NCBI GenBank assembly: GCA_963677185.1
Contig: OY781889.1
Span: 62,001 to 126,000, forward strand
Source of the DNA: G963677185 sp963677185
GTDB lineage: Bacteria > Bacillota > Syntrophomonadia > Syntrophomonadales > Syntrophomonadaceae
Direction of reading: 5' to 3'
DNA: 64,000 nt
The notes under the pieces are model-generated. The model worked only from the letters and a program-made list of their open reading frames with translations, did not search any database and had not been told where the DNA came from. The number at the start of each line of letters is the position of its first letter. Position 1 is the stretch's first letter. The translations under genes were made by a program, and so were the position numbers. This document shows positions 25,007 through 33,423 of this stretch, one piece after another.

Positions 25007-27109
25007 CTAGCCTTGTATATTAGTATCCCATTTCATCTTTCTAATTCGGCAGGGCAGGTTTTTCATGTTGGGAGTGCCAAATTCACGCCCCAGCTGGCAG
25101 CTAGAGTTCAGCATATTGAAGTTGGATTTTTGCCACTCGTATTGACTCGCCGGGTCGCCTTCCGGGAACCACCAGCCCACAGCTGCGCTGATCACGCTCG
25201 GGTGAACAATATTGGTCAAGCGCGCCATTTGCCGAATTTGTCCATAAGCCGTCTCGATTATCACATCATCGCCCTCGCTTATACCCAGGGCAGCCGCTGT
25301 ATCCGGGTGGATTTCTACCCACGGCGCCGGTTCTTTGGCCCTGATTTTATTTACCCAGCGATAAGACGATACCAGGTAATGCCTGCTCTTGGCGCTAATC
25401 AGAATGAGCGGATAATCTGGATCTTCGGCTTCCGGCGCTCCGCTGTATTCCGGAAAAGCTTTTAAATGGAGCTTTTCGGCTGTGCTTAATTTCAGCTCCA
25501 CTTTCCCGGTCGGGGTGCGAAAGCCCTTTTCCAGGTAGGATCGGAAATTGTCCGGCCCTTTTAAGTATCCGGCTGCTGCAAATTGCTCATAGCTCATTCC
25601 AGACGGTGCGAGCAGATTCTCCAGAATGCTCTGGTGATCTTCAAACCAGTATTCAGAAGGCGATATGCGCTTGCCCAGCTCGTTAAGTATCTTAATATCT
25701 GGCCAGCATTCTTCCGGCGGTTCCACAATTTTGGGCCGGGCGAACAGCAAGCCATGCCCCAGGCCGTAATGCCCGATGTCGTTCATTTCAAACTGGTGGG
25801 CTACCGGGAAAACGATATCCGCCATCGCCGCTGTGGGCGTCATAAAGATTTCCGCTACCGCGACAAAATCAAGCTTGCTGAAAGCCCTGAATGTCGCCGG
25901 ACTGTCTGCCCAGGCAACCATCGGATTGGTGCACATGCCATAATATCCCCGTACCGGATAAGGATTGTCATCCAGAACTGCCCTGCGGAAATGGGTGGGA
26001 GGCACTGTCATCATGCGCGGAATGGTGTGATGATAGGCTCCTATCATTTCCCGGTTTTTATCAGGCAGCAGACCGGCCTGCACAAAATCGCCCAGTTTCA
26101 TTATCCGGGGATCGTGGGCATTGATATTGCCGCCCGGCACTTCAAGATTACCGGTTATAGCCATAAGGCAGACCAGGGAGCGGGCTGCGTCAAAAACATT
26201 TACGTCCTGTTCGATACCATTGCCCCATTGCAGAGCTGCAGGGCTGGCCTGTGAATACAAACGGGCCGCCTGGCGGATTTTATCCGCCGGGACCCAGGTA
26301 ATGGCAGCGACTTTATCGGGCCCATAATCCCTGACATGGCGAGCCAGATCTTCGAAACCATAGGTGAAATTTTTCACGAACCACTGATCATACAGGCCCT
26401 CTTCGATAATGACATTTATGAATGACAGGCTTAAAGCTTGAGATGTGCCCGGTTTGAACTGCAGCCATATATCTGCGCGGCTGGCTAATTCTGTGCGCCG
26501 CGGGTCGGCTACAATCAACCGGGCACCGTTTTTAAGCTGTTGCAGAGCCAGGCTGCCGATCTGTCCTTCTTCATTGGCGGTTATTACATTGCTGGCCCAG
26601 GACATTATAAGCTGGGTGGGGTTGTGCAGGTCAGCTACCGGGTAAAATCCGCAGGTGTGCAAGCCGGTCACCTCCCGTGGAGCGTGACAGACGTCCTGGG
26701 ATGCCACCACGTTGGGCGAACCGAAAATATTGGCCAGGCGAATCAACACCAGGTGCTCCAGCCCCTTGGGCATACCCACACCAAAACCAAGCGCCCGTGC
26801 TCCGTATTGCTCTTTAATCTTAATGAAAGCTGCGGCGGTTTCATCCAGGGCGTCATCCCACGAAATGCGCTGCCACCGGCCCTCTCCCCGGGGTCCGATT
26901 CGTTTCCGTGGGTATTTCAAACGATCAGGATGATAGAGTCGTTCCGCTGATACCCGGCCTTTGAAACAAGTGTACCCGCGGTTTAGATAACCTTCGGGAT
27001 CTCCCTTGACTTCGACGATGCGATTATTGCTCACTCCGACCAGCAATCCGCATCCTCCGTGGTCCATTCGTGCACAATGGGTTTTGTGCCATTGAATTTC
27101 ATCTGTCAT
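25007..27109 (-). CDS. Molybdopterin-dependent oxidoreductase (formate dehydrogenase/DMSO reductase superfamily)
   Basis: 700 aa. N-terminal 4Fe-4S region HCARMDHGGCG...TCFKG, where the expected second cysteine looks replaced by Asp. Molybdopterin regions include WERISWDDALDE-like WQRISWDDALDE, and VCHAPREVTGL, which aligns with the Cys/Sec-His metal-ligand site of formate dehydrogenases (Cys here). C-terminal domain GKVELKLST and VEIHPDTAAALGISEGDDVIIET (in parts). The substrate is unknown; relatives include formate, thiosulfate/polysulfide and acetylene enzymes. Start at ATG 27109 (AGGGGA upstream), overlapping the stop of a small upstream gene as ATGA. No electron-transfer subunit is adjacent. 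Confidence 0.88.
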   Translation of the reverse strand: MTDEIQWHKTHCARMDHGGCGLLVGVSNNRIVEVKGDPEGYLNRGYTCFKGRVSAERLYHPDRLKYPRKRIGPRGEGRWQRISWDDALDETAAAFIKIKEQYGARALGFGVGMPKGLEHLVLIRLANIFGSPNVVASQDVCHAPREVTGLHTCGFYPVADLHNPTQLIMSWASNVITANEEGQIGSLALQQLKNGARLIVADPRRTELASRADIWLQFKPGTSQALSLSFINVIIEEGLYDQWFVKNFTYGFEDLARHVRDYGPDKVAAITWVPADKIRQAARLYSQASPAALQWGNGIEQDVNVFDAARSLVCLMAITGNLEVPGGNINAHDPRIMKLGDFVQAGLLPDKNREMIGAYHHTIPRMMTVPPTHFRRAVLDDNPYPVRGYYGMCTNPMVAWADSPATFRAFSKLDFVAVAEIFMTPTAAMADIVFPVAHQFEMNDIGHYGLGHGLLFARPKIVEPPEECWPDIKILNELGKRISPSEYWFEDHQSILENLLAPSGMSYEQFAAAGYLKGPDNFRSYLEKGFRTPTGKVELKLSTAEKLHLKAFPEYSGAPEAEDPDYPLILISAKSRHYLVSSYRWVNKIRAKEPAPWVEIHPDTAAALGISEGDDVIIETAYGQIRQMARLTNIVHPSVISAAVGWWFPEGDPASQYEWQKSNFNMLNSSCQLGREFGTPNMKNLPCRIRKMKWDTNIQG

Positions 27110-27255
27110 ATCATCAATTTCCCCTGACAATTATAAATTTTATCCGCTCCAGCGAGCCTGGAGCCTTTTACATTGCTGCGGGTTGCCACTACATTTTCTT
27201 CATAAACAATATAGTAAGCCGGCATTTCCTCCAAGATCATTTTTCCACTTTCCAT
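27106..27255 (-). CDS. Small ORF coupled to the molybdoenzyme
   Basis: A 49-aa frame (MESGKMILEEMPAYYIVYEENVV...) whose TGA overlaps the molybdoenzyme ATG. Composition is protein-like, but the ribosome site is weak and no family is recognised. The overlap suggests translational coupling. The true start could be further upstream in the same open frame (to 27351). Confidence 0.4.
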   Translation of the reverse strand: MESGKMILEEMPAYYIVYEENVVATRSNVKGSRLAGADKIYNCQGKLMI

Positions 27256-27374
27256 GTAAAGACGAGCTTTTCGCCTTCGTTTTGAGCGGCTTTTGCCTGG
27301 GTAACCAGGCTGCCATATGCTGGCCCAAGCTGCAAAAGCTTTCCAAATCATGGTCGAAGCTTCATAATAATGCT

Positions 27375-28013
27375 ATGAAAAGGATTATTATCAGTTCTCT
27401 GAATCGCAAAGAAGGTAAAACAACCGCGGCAGTCAATATTATGTCCGGCCTGATGCGTTGCGGACTATCAATCGATCTGCTAGATCTCGGCGCGGCCGCT
27501 GATGCCACCCAATGGATTCATAAAACACCAGCTTTGAGTGATATTGTAACAACACATGACATCGCCTGGTTGGACACACATACGGAAGAAATGCGGTCAC
27601 CCGACCATGGTAAACCTATTTGCCTGGTGGATCTGGATCGGCATTGCCGGATGGCAGATAATCTATTGGTTCAAGAAGCAATCGCTCTTCTAATCGTGAA
27701 AATTGATGGGGGGCGAACCGACTTCGGTGAAATGGCAGCTTGGGATACCGGCTTGACGGAACTCCGCGGGCACGGATTCGACCTCATCGTCCCTTTTCAG
27801 TATGATGCCCGTGAATGGGAGAAAAATGACCACTTTTTGGAAGCTCTGGTTAGCTGTTTCGATTGGGAGCGTATCGCTAATCCCGCTCCCACCTGAACTA
27901 GAATTGAAGCTTTGCTGGAGCATGGCGGAACGGTCTGGGATCTTCCGGTGGAACACTTAAAAAAGCCCTTTCAGGAAATCGTCGATTTTCTTTTTGAGCG
28001 AATCAATGCATAG
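27375..28013 (+). pseudogene. ParA/MinD-like P-loop protein interrupted by TGA
   Basis: MKRIIISSLNRKEGKTTAAVN is a deviant Walker A start of the ParA/CobQ superfamily. Later LVDLDRHCRMADN resembles the Walker B region. The frame stops at TGA 27894-27896, yet reads on for 38 sensible codons (RIEALLEHGGTVWDLP... ending FLFERINA) to TAG at 28013, a typical C-terminal helix. The TGA may be a nonsense mutation. Because this organism uses selenocysteine, Sec cannot be excluded, but no conserved Cys is known there and the following hairpin is weak (4 bp). Divergent from the molybdoenzyme. Confidence 0.55.
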
Positions 28014-28052
28014 CCTTCATACTTGTTCTGCTTCAGCCTTCAGTCGCTATTC

Positions 28053-28238
28053 TCATTTGAAATAAAAATAGACGTATTCGGCCTCTGGTTTTTCTACATT
28101 TTCAATTCTTTCCACCTGAAGCACAGGATTGGTATTTCTTCCATCACCTTCTTTTTCAACACGTCCATGGAGCCTAGCCCAACTTCCTGATTCCAGTGCT
28201 GCCTGGTTATCTTGTTTGTCGATATTATCCTTCAGCAT
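28053..28238 (-). CDS. Small protein resembling C-terminal OB-like domain of TIGR03943/DUF1980 proteins
   Basis: 61 aa. WARLHGRVEKEGDGRNTNPV then LQVERIENVEKPEAEYVYF resembles the C-terminal strand pattern (W-x-G-x-V-E ... P-x-YVY) of that family. The same frame continues upstream with protein-like sequence (EIRKTGPESDAIEPGKGN) but is interrupted by TAG at 28239-28241, just before the ATG. So this may be a fragment of a longer, broken gene. Confidence 0.45.
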   Translation of the reverse strand: MLKDNIDKQDNQAALESGSWARLHGRVEKEGDGRNTNPVLQVERIENVEKPEAEYVYFYFK

Positions 28239-28413
28239 CTACATATTGCCTTTCCCTGGTTCAATTGCGTCTGATTCTGGCCCTGTTTTCCTTATTTCAA
28301 GCAAAAACGCTCGTCTCAAAAAATGTTTAGATAAACATGCCATATAGTTGGGAAAGTCCGTTATTACTGCGTTCTTTTATCCACCACCTGATTGAATCAA
28401 AATCAAAACGTTA

Positions 28414-28464
28414 TTGACATATGCCCGAAATGATTTATACTTAAATTAGTTATCGACATATGTC
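28414..28464 (+). promoter_or_regulatory. Fourth two-site GCATATGC promoter, before DUF5320/DUF134
   Basis: -35 TTGACA (28414-28419), 16-base spacer, -10 TATACT (28436-28441). Site 1 is ACATATGCCC over the -35; site 2 is the palindrome GACATATGTC (28455-28464). Centres are 39 bp apart. Confidence 0.75.
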
Positions 28465-28489
28465 ATATATAAAAAAGGGGGTGAATCAT

Positions 28490-28705
28490 ATGACGAGACG
28501 AAATGGAACAGGACCAATAGGACGCGGTTCAATGACCGGCAGAGGTTTTGGACTTTGCACCAGTACAGATGCCGGCAACCACGGCAGTTGCTTTGGAAAT
28601 AGGTTAGGACTCGGATGCCAGCGGCGCTTTGGACAGGGTTTGGGTGGAAAACTATTTGCAGAGCAGGCTTCCTCCAAAACACAAACGAAGTTGCTTGATA
28701 AATAA
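28490..28705 (+). CDS. DUF5320-like small protein
   Basis: 71 aa. MTRRNGTGPIGRGSMTGRGFGLC matches the DUF5320 signature (G-x-GP-x-G-x3-TGRG-x-G-x-C). Gly- and Arg-rich, with Cys residues. Such proteins accompany NifX-like, DUF134 and MinD-ferredoxin proteins in anaerobes. Function unknown, possibly metal-related. Start ATG 28490 with AAAGGGGGTG upstream. First gene after the fourth GCATATGC promoter and followed by DUF134. Confidence 0.8.
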   Translation: MTRRNGTGPIGRGSMTGRGFGLCTSTDAGNHGSCFGNRLGLGCQRRFGQGLGGKLFAEQASSKTQTKLLDK

Positions 28706-28826
28706 AAGGCTTTCCTGCAGAACCGACTCGAATTAATTAGTACGCAGTTGTAAAACCTTTAAAGAAATGCAGAAATGGCCGGAGGACGCTTCGGTTATTT
28801 CTGTTGCCAATTGAGGTGATAGTAGT

Positions 28827-29201
28827 ATGCCAAGACCACGGAAATGGAGACAGGTTTGCTGCTTGCCGGAAAGCAGCAAGTATGGTCCGCTTGATTCTAC
28901 GGCTAATATCGATGCTTTTATTAATATGACAGTTGATGAGTACGAGACCATAAGGCTGATTGACCTCGAAGGATTTACCCAGGAGGAGTGTGCTATTCAA
29001 ATGAACGTAGCGCGTACAACCATACAAGGCATTTACAGTGAGGCAAGAAAAAAAGTGGCTCAATCTCTTGTAAACGGGAAAATACTCTTGATTGAGGGTG
29101 GCGAGTACCAGCTTTGTGATGGATATAGTAAAGCCTGTGGCGGCGGAAGATGTAACAGACACAAGCATTTCAACGGCAGCAAGGAAAATGGCACCACATA
29201 A
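28827..29201 (+). CDS. DUF134 DNA-binding protein
   Basis: 124 aa. MPRPRKWRQVCCLPESSKYG, the EYETIRLIDLEGFTQEECAIQM core, then the helix-turn-helix VARTTIQGIYSEARKKVAQSL; C-terminal Cys cluster CGGGRCNRHKH. Sigma-factor-like helix-turn-helix regulators of unknown effector. Paralog of the DUF134 half of the gene at 20178. RBS TGAGGTGA. Likely regulates the GCATATGC promoters, including the one 400 bases upstream (inference). Confidence 0.88.
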   Translation: MPRPRKWRQVCCLPESSKYGPLDSTANIDAFINMTVDEYETIRLIDLEGFTQEECAIQMNVARTTIQGIYSEARKKVAQSLVNGKILLIEGGEYQLCDGYSKACGGGRCNRHKHFNGSKENGTT

Positions 29202-29704
29202 TAGTGAGAATATATTATTGAAATGCCTATTGTTTTTACCCGGGTAGCTTGCCAGTTGTCAGCCTAAATTACGTGACCGAATAGAGGCTCGAAAAAGTAT
29301 GCACCAGGAAGGCTTGGAATGATATTCCTATCACGCCCGGTATCGAGACTGTGTTCTCTTACGATATATGTATTTGTACTTTCACAGGCGTTCCCCATAT
29401 CTTTGACATGTTCATGGTGTGATGATGGCACAAAAAAATCTGGTATGCTTTTTATCCTGCCGCACATATCTAACAAGCATACACCCATATTGTTTTGTGC
29501 CTATTTTGTTGTGGGCATACGTCAATAATGTAAAAAATATTATTACTCCGCCAGATTCCGAATAATTCGCGGTCACCGCCATTCAGCTTTTCATTGCAGC
29601 TATCGTTATGACACGCAGTCGGCTTGACAAACATTTGAACTACAGCTAAATTTGATAATGATTTATTATATATATTATTAATATTTAGAATTGGAGGTTT
29701 TCAA
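29202..29704. promoter_or_regulatory. Intergenic region with vestigial GCATATGC site and yedE promoter
   Basis: A single TTGACGTATGCCC site (minus strand, 29512-29525) lacks a recognisable -10. On the plus strand a promoter for yedE is likely: TTGACA (29624-29629), 17-base spacer, TAAATT (29647-29652). A 74-codon minus ORF (29264-29488) has no ribosome site and is not called. Confidence 0.5.
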
Positions 29705-30775
29705 ATGAACAAAGAACGATGGTGGTTGTTGAGCGGCGGAATCGTGATCGGCCTGATCGCTGTAGTGCTGGTCAAGTACGGCAATCCGCCCAACATGGGA
29801 TTCTGCATTGCTTGTTTTGAACGCGATATTGCCGGAGCTCTGGGATTGCACCGGGCAGCAGTCGTCCAGTACATGCGTCCGGAAATAATTGGCCTGGTAC
29901 TGGGAGCTCTGATTATCGCTATGATCAAGGGCGAATTTAAGCCACGCGGAGGCTCTTCTACTTTTCTGCGTTTCATCATGGGGATTTTCATGATGGTAGG
30001 CGCACTAGTTTTCCTGGGCTGCCCATTGCGCGACGTGTTGCGCATGGCTGGCGGTGATTTTAACGCCATTGTCGGTTTCGGCGGGTTCATATGCGGGATT
30101 GGCACCGGGGTTTTTTTCCTTCGCAAAGGATTCGACCTGGAGCGGTCCACAATGGAGAAGAAGCCCGTAGGAGCCTACATATTACCCGCTATTATGCTGC
30201 TTTTCCTTGGTCTCTTGCTGGCCCATGTGGTTATTAGCCCGGAAGCAGGCGGACCTCTATTTTTCAGTAAAGATGGGCCTGGTTCCAAGGCCGCTCCAAT
30301 TATTATGAGCCTGGCTGCCGGACTGGCCGTCGGGGTGATAGCTCAACGCATTCGCTTGTGTTTGAGCGGCGGGATTCGCGACTTCCTGCTTATCAAGGAT
30401 TATACGCTGCTGCTGGGCTTTGTCGGCATCTTTGCCGGCGCCTTGATATTAAACCTGGTTTTCGGATTCTTTAAACCTGCCTGGGTAGGCCAGCCAATAG
30501 CTCATATGGACCATATCTGGAACTTCCTCGGCCTCTATCTCGTCGGATTAACCGCTTGTTTATTGGGTGGATGCCCCCTGCGGCAGCTTATCCTGTCAGG
30601 GGAAGGCGATACCGATGCAGCTGCCGTTGTCATGGGCATGATTATCGGTGCGGCTTTTTGCCATAACTTTATGTTCGCCGCAAGTACGTCCGGAGTGGGC
30701 ATATACGGGCAAATAGCCTGCGTAGTCGGCATTTTATTCATGTTTGTTGTCGGTTGGGTTAACCGAGAGGCATAA
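29705..30775 (+). CDS. yedE: YedE/FdhT-type selenium-metabolism membrane transporter
   Basis: 356 aa with about nine membrane helices. Conserved cysteine motifs NMGFCIACFERDIAGALGLHR (given here in parts: NMGFCIACFERD and GALGLHR), FLGCPLRDVLRM and GGCPLRQLILSG, typical of the YeeE/YedE family. The selenium-associated branch co-occurs with YedF, the next gene, in selenium-using bacteria. Proposed to move a selenium or sulfur compound. GGAGG ribosome site before the ATG. Coupled with yedF (14-base gap). Fits with two selenoproteins elsewhere in the window. Confidence 0.88.
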   Translation: MNKERWWLLSGGIVIGLIAVVLVKYGNPPNMGFCIACFERDIAGALGLHRAAVVQYMRPEIIGLVLGALIIAMIKGEFKPRGGSSTFLRFIMGIFMMVGALVFLGCPLRDVLRMAGGDFNAIVGFGGFICGIGTGVFFLRKGFDLERSTMEKKPVGAYILPAIMLLFLGLLLAHVVISPEAGGPLFFSKDGPGSKAAPIIMSLAAGLAVGVIAQRIRLCLSGGIRDFLLIKDYTLLLGFVGIFAGALILNLVFGFFKPAWVGQPIAHMDHIWNFLGLYLVGLTACLLGGCPLRQLILSGEGDTDAAAVVMGMIIGAAFCHNFMFAASTSGVGIYGQIACVVGILFMFVVGWVNREA

Positions 30776-30789
30776 GGAGGAGAACGCAA

Positions 30790-30999
30790 ATGGATACAGT
30801 CGATGTAAGAGGGCTGAGCTGCCCCATTCCGGTTATTAGAACCAAAAAGGCAATAGATGCGGGCAATCAAGCCATTCTGATAATAGGCAACACAGAAGTG
30901 TCCAAAGAAAATGTGCTGCGCCTGGCCAAATCGCACGGCTTTGATGTAAATATGCGCACCAATACCAAAGAGCAGTGGGAAATGGAACTCAACAAATAG
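30790..30999 (+). CDS. yedF: TusA/YedF-like sulfur/selenium carrier
   Basis: 69 aa. VDVRGLSCPIPVIRTKKAID holds the CPxP motif whose Cys carries persulfide or selenide in TusA/SirA-fold proteins. Lacks the C-terminal extension of long YedF proteins, so it could equally be called TusA-like. AAGGAGG ribosome site. Immediately downstream of yedE, the usual pairing. Confidence 0.85.
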   Translation: MDTVDVRGLSCPIPVIRTKKAIDAGNQAILIIGNTEVSKENVLRLAKSHGFDVNMRTNTKEQWEMELNK

Positions 31000-31013
31000 C
31001 CAGCGCTGAAAAT

Positions 31014-31200
31014 GGCCCGCCTTATCAGGCGGGCCCCAGACCGATGACAAAAGCGAATCTCATCGTCATATCACAAAGACCGCTCAATCAACGTACGTCG
31101 AGTACGCCTCAATCGCGGCCTTTGCTCATAACGCGACCTTCGCGTTTTCTCATCGGTCTGACTTTGTCAACACACTGTGGCCCGCCTGAAAAGGCGGGCC
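31014..31200. repeat. 187-bp nested inverted-repeat element
   Basis: Two GGCCCGCC...GGCGGGCC hairpins (31014-31035 and 31179-31200) bracket an imperfect 21-base inverted repeat (agaccgatga...tcatcggtct, 31038-31057 and 31139-31159) and an inner pair caaagaccgc/gcggcctttg (31074-31083, 31115-31124). No gene inside. It is a structured repeat or mobile palindromic element, and may also terminate yedEF. Confidence 0.75.
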
Positions 31201-31255
31201 CTATATTACGCCCTCCCTGGCTATTTACTCCTAAATGATCGGGAAAGGCTTCTTA

Positions 31256-31290
31256 CCTTCCCTCCAGGCTAAATTTGCCCGGAGGGAAGG
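31256..31290 (-). terminator. Hairpin after the low-complexity gene
   Basis: Arms ccttccctcc and ggagggaagg (10 bp) with a 15-base loop, 9 bases past the stop of the minus-strand gene. No T run, so it may be a factor-assisted terminator or RNA stabiliser. Confidence 0.5.
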
Positions 31291-31298
31291 CATACGCA

Positions 31299-32489
31299 TT
31301 ATACTTGACTGATTAAATTAGTGCTATTAGCCGCTAGTTGCTGATTGGAGCCATAGGCGTTCCAAAGAGCGGTCAGAAGCTGCCTGGAGATTCCGTCCAT
31401 GTTCAGCTGGCCCATAAATGACTGGCCCCCAAACTGGCTTTCCGATCCGAATCCTCCATAACCCTGTCCGCTTGAAGAATCGCTTTCCTGGCTGGCTTCA
31501 GTTTCTATCATGCGTTCATAATCTGCGGCAACCCTCTCCTGGAGCTTTTCCAGGGCTTTCTGAAGCTCTTCCGAGCTCAGGCTATCCAGATAGGACTTAA
31601 CACTCTCACTGGAACTGCTGGTTGTAGCGCTGGTCCCGGAAACGGCAGTGCTGCTCTCTTCGCTGGAGCTGGTCGAATCCGTACTGTCGGTAGATTCCCC
31701 ATTCAGTATAGCCAGTACTTGTTCTATGGTTGACTTGACCGTATCATCGTCATCGTCTGAATCCAGACTGTTCAGGAGTTCGTAAGCACTGGCCAGATCC
31801 TCGCTGTCAGCTCCGCTTCCTCCCGGCGGAGGTCCTCCAGGCGGCGGGCCACCCGGCCCCCCCGGACCTCCCGGTCCACCCGGGCCGCCCTGCTGGTTTG
31901 CCTGGCTGGCCGCATTATATTTGTCAGTGATATCAGATTTCAGCTGGGTCAGGATATCCCGAAGTGCATCTGTATCCGTGTTTTCGAGGTCCGCCAAAGC
32001 CTCCTCCAGGGTGCTGAAATCAAAGCCGCTTCCCATGCCGGCTGCAATCTCGGCTTCTGTGGCGGTGTTGGCATCGCCGCTCTCCAGCGTGGTCTGGAGT
32101 TCCTCCAGCTTGGCCTGCAATTCCTCGGCGCTCATACCGGCAATGTCTTCATCACTCAGGTCGCTGACCGAAGTGTAAGCATCTTCCAGGTTCTGAACCC
32201 GCTGCTCCATAAGCGCCGTATCCTCTTCAGATGCCATTTTCGGCGGCGGAGGCGGCGGGGCCATCCCCATGCCCTTGCTGGTTCCCTGTTGAGAATACGA
32301 GCCATCTTCTCCTTTTGCATTCTGAAATGCCGCTACCAGCTGATCCATGAAGGTGCTGGAAAGGGTCAGAGAATCTCCGGACAGGGTAAGGTTGCTGCTC
32401 TGATTAGAAGAACTGCTGGTTTGCCGGGTACTCTGGCTGGAGTAGTAAGGATTATTGTACATACTCCAACCGCTTATGCTCAGGTTCAC
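31299..32489 (-). CDS. Low-complexity Ser/Asp/Gly/Pro-rich protein
   Basis: 396 aa from GTG 32489 (AAAGGAGGTGA upstream). No signal peptide. The N-terminus has Ser/Gln-rich text after LSISGWSMYNNPYY. Acidic helical stretches follow (SDLSDEDIAGMSAEELQAKL, EEALADLENTDTDALRDIL), then a GGPGGPGG/PPPGG linker, Ser-rich SSSEESS and a C-terminal helix ISRQLLTALWNAYGS. EF-hand-like Asp-rich SLDSDDDDD occurs. No family is recognised. Surface or structural role is only a guess. Last gene after the regulator and the glycosylation operon. Confidence 0.7.
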   Translation of the reverse strand: MNLSISGWSMYNNPYYSSQSTRQTSSSSNQSSNLTLSGDSLTLSSTFMDQLVAAFQNAKGEDGSYSQQGTSKGMGMAPPPPPPKMASEEDTALMEQRVQNLEDAYTSVSDLSDEDIAGMSAEELQAKLEELQTTLESGDANTATEAEIAAGMGSGFDFSTLEEALADLENTDTDALRDILTQLKSDITDKYNAASQANQQGGPGGPGGPGGPGGPPPGGPPPGGSGADSEDLASAYELLNSLDSDDDDDTVKSTIEQVLAILNGESTDSTDSTSSSEESSTAVSGTSATTSSSSESVKSYLDSLSSEELQKALEKLQERVAADYERMIETEASQESDSSSGQGYGGFGSESQFGGQSFMGQLNMDGISRQLLTALWNAYGSNQQLAANSTNLISQV

Positions 32490-32694
32490 ACAATCACCTC
32501 CTTTTGCTGTTTGCGCATTCGCCAATTCCCGATACGCTAGATTTATCGGTTGCCCTGCTTAAATCCCACTTAATAAGTGCATAAAAACTGATGAATAAGT
32601 ACTATTTAAATATATGTTCCCATGGCGGTTTGCTTCCACATCCCGGCGCAGGTTATTTCTCTATGCTTTCCCTTCATTCTGCCTGACGGCGGGC

Positions 32695-33402
32695 TTACTG
32701 AATCACCGGGCTGATCAGCACGACATCTTCTTTGATACAATACCCCACCCCGCGGATGGTTTTGATCTGGACGCCAGCGCCAGCGTTTTTCAGCTTTTTT
32801 CTTAAGTAAGACATGTGCACTTCCAGGTTATTATTATCGTGATGAGAGTTGAATCCCCAGATGCGATGCCCCAGCTGTTCCCTGGTCAGAACGCAGTTTT
32901 TATTGCGGATCAGGCACTCCAGGATTTGCATCTCCTTTAACGTAAGCCGGGTGGACTGGCCTTTGCTGAGCACTTCGCAGCGGGCGGGTATACAGCGCAT
33001 GCGGCCGTATTCCAGGGCTTCATTGTCCCACATGTCGGATGCTCTTCGGCCCAAAGCACGGAGGCGAGCCAATAACACCCGGTGGTCGCAAGGCTTGACG
33101 ATAAAGTCGTCAGCTCCGCAATCCAGACAATCTACGCATTCGCCTATATCATTCTGCTCCGACAGCATCATGACCGGGGTGTGAATACCCTGGCGGCGCA
33201 GCATCTTCAGCAACTCCATGCCTTCATGACCGATGATATAGCAGTTAATCACAATAATGTCATAGATGCCTGACTCGGCCAGAAGCATGCCTTCCGAGTT
33301 GTCTGAAGCGATATCCAACTGGTAATTGCCATTTAGAAGCACACCGATTAGCTCTTTGTCTAAATCCTGGGTCTGTTCGATTAGAAGCAGCTTCAACTTC
33401 AT
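32695..33402 (-). CDS. OmpR-family response regulator with non-canonical receiver (Asp to Asn)
   Basis: 235 aa. N-terminal receiver fold (LLLIEQTQDL, then YDIIVINCYIIGHEGMELL) where the phosphoacceptor Asp is Asn, and the acidic pocket (E-D/D) reads E-Q. The Lys in IVKP is kept. The C-terminal winged helix is intact (LTLKEMQILECLIRNKNCVL, HRIWGFNSHHDNNNLEVHMSYL in parts, IKTIRGVGYCI). It is probably phosphorylation-independent. No histidine kinase is adjacent. It lies between the glycosylation operon and the low-complexity gene, on the same strand. Confidence 0.88.
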   Translation of the reverse strand: MKLKLLLIEQTQDLDKELIGVLLNGNYQLDIASDNSEGMLLAESGIYDIIVINCYIIGHEGMELLKMLRRQGIHTPVMMLSEQNDIGECVDCLDCGADDFIVKPCDHRVLLARLRALGRRASDMWDNEALEYGRMRCIPARCEVLSKGQSTRLTLKEMQILECLIRNKNCVLTREQLGHRIWGFNSHHDNNNLEVHMSYLRKKLKNAGAGVQIKTIRGVGYCIKEDVVLISPVIQ

Positions 33403-33423
33403 TTCCTCCCTTGCCGAAAAATA

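Noticed and set aside
29264..29488. 74-codon minus-strand ORF behind a single GCATATGC-like site
   Set aside because: No -10 box, no ribosome site, no family resemblance.
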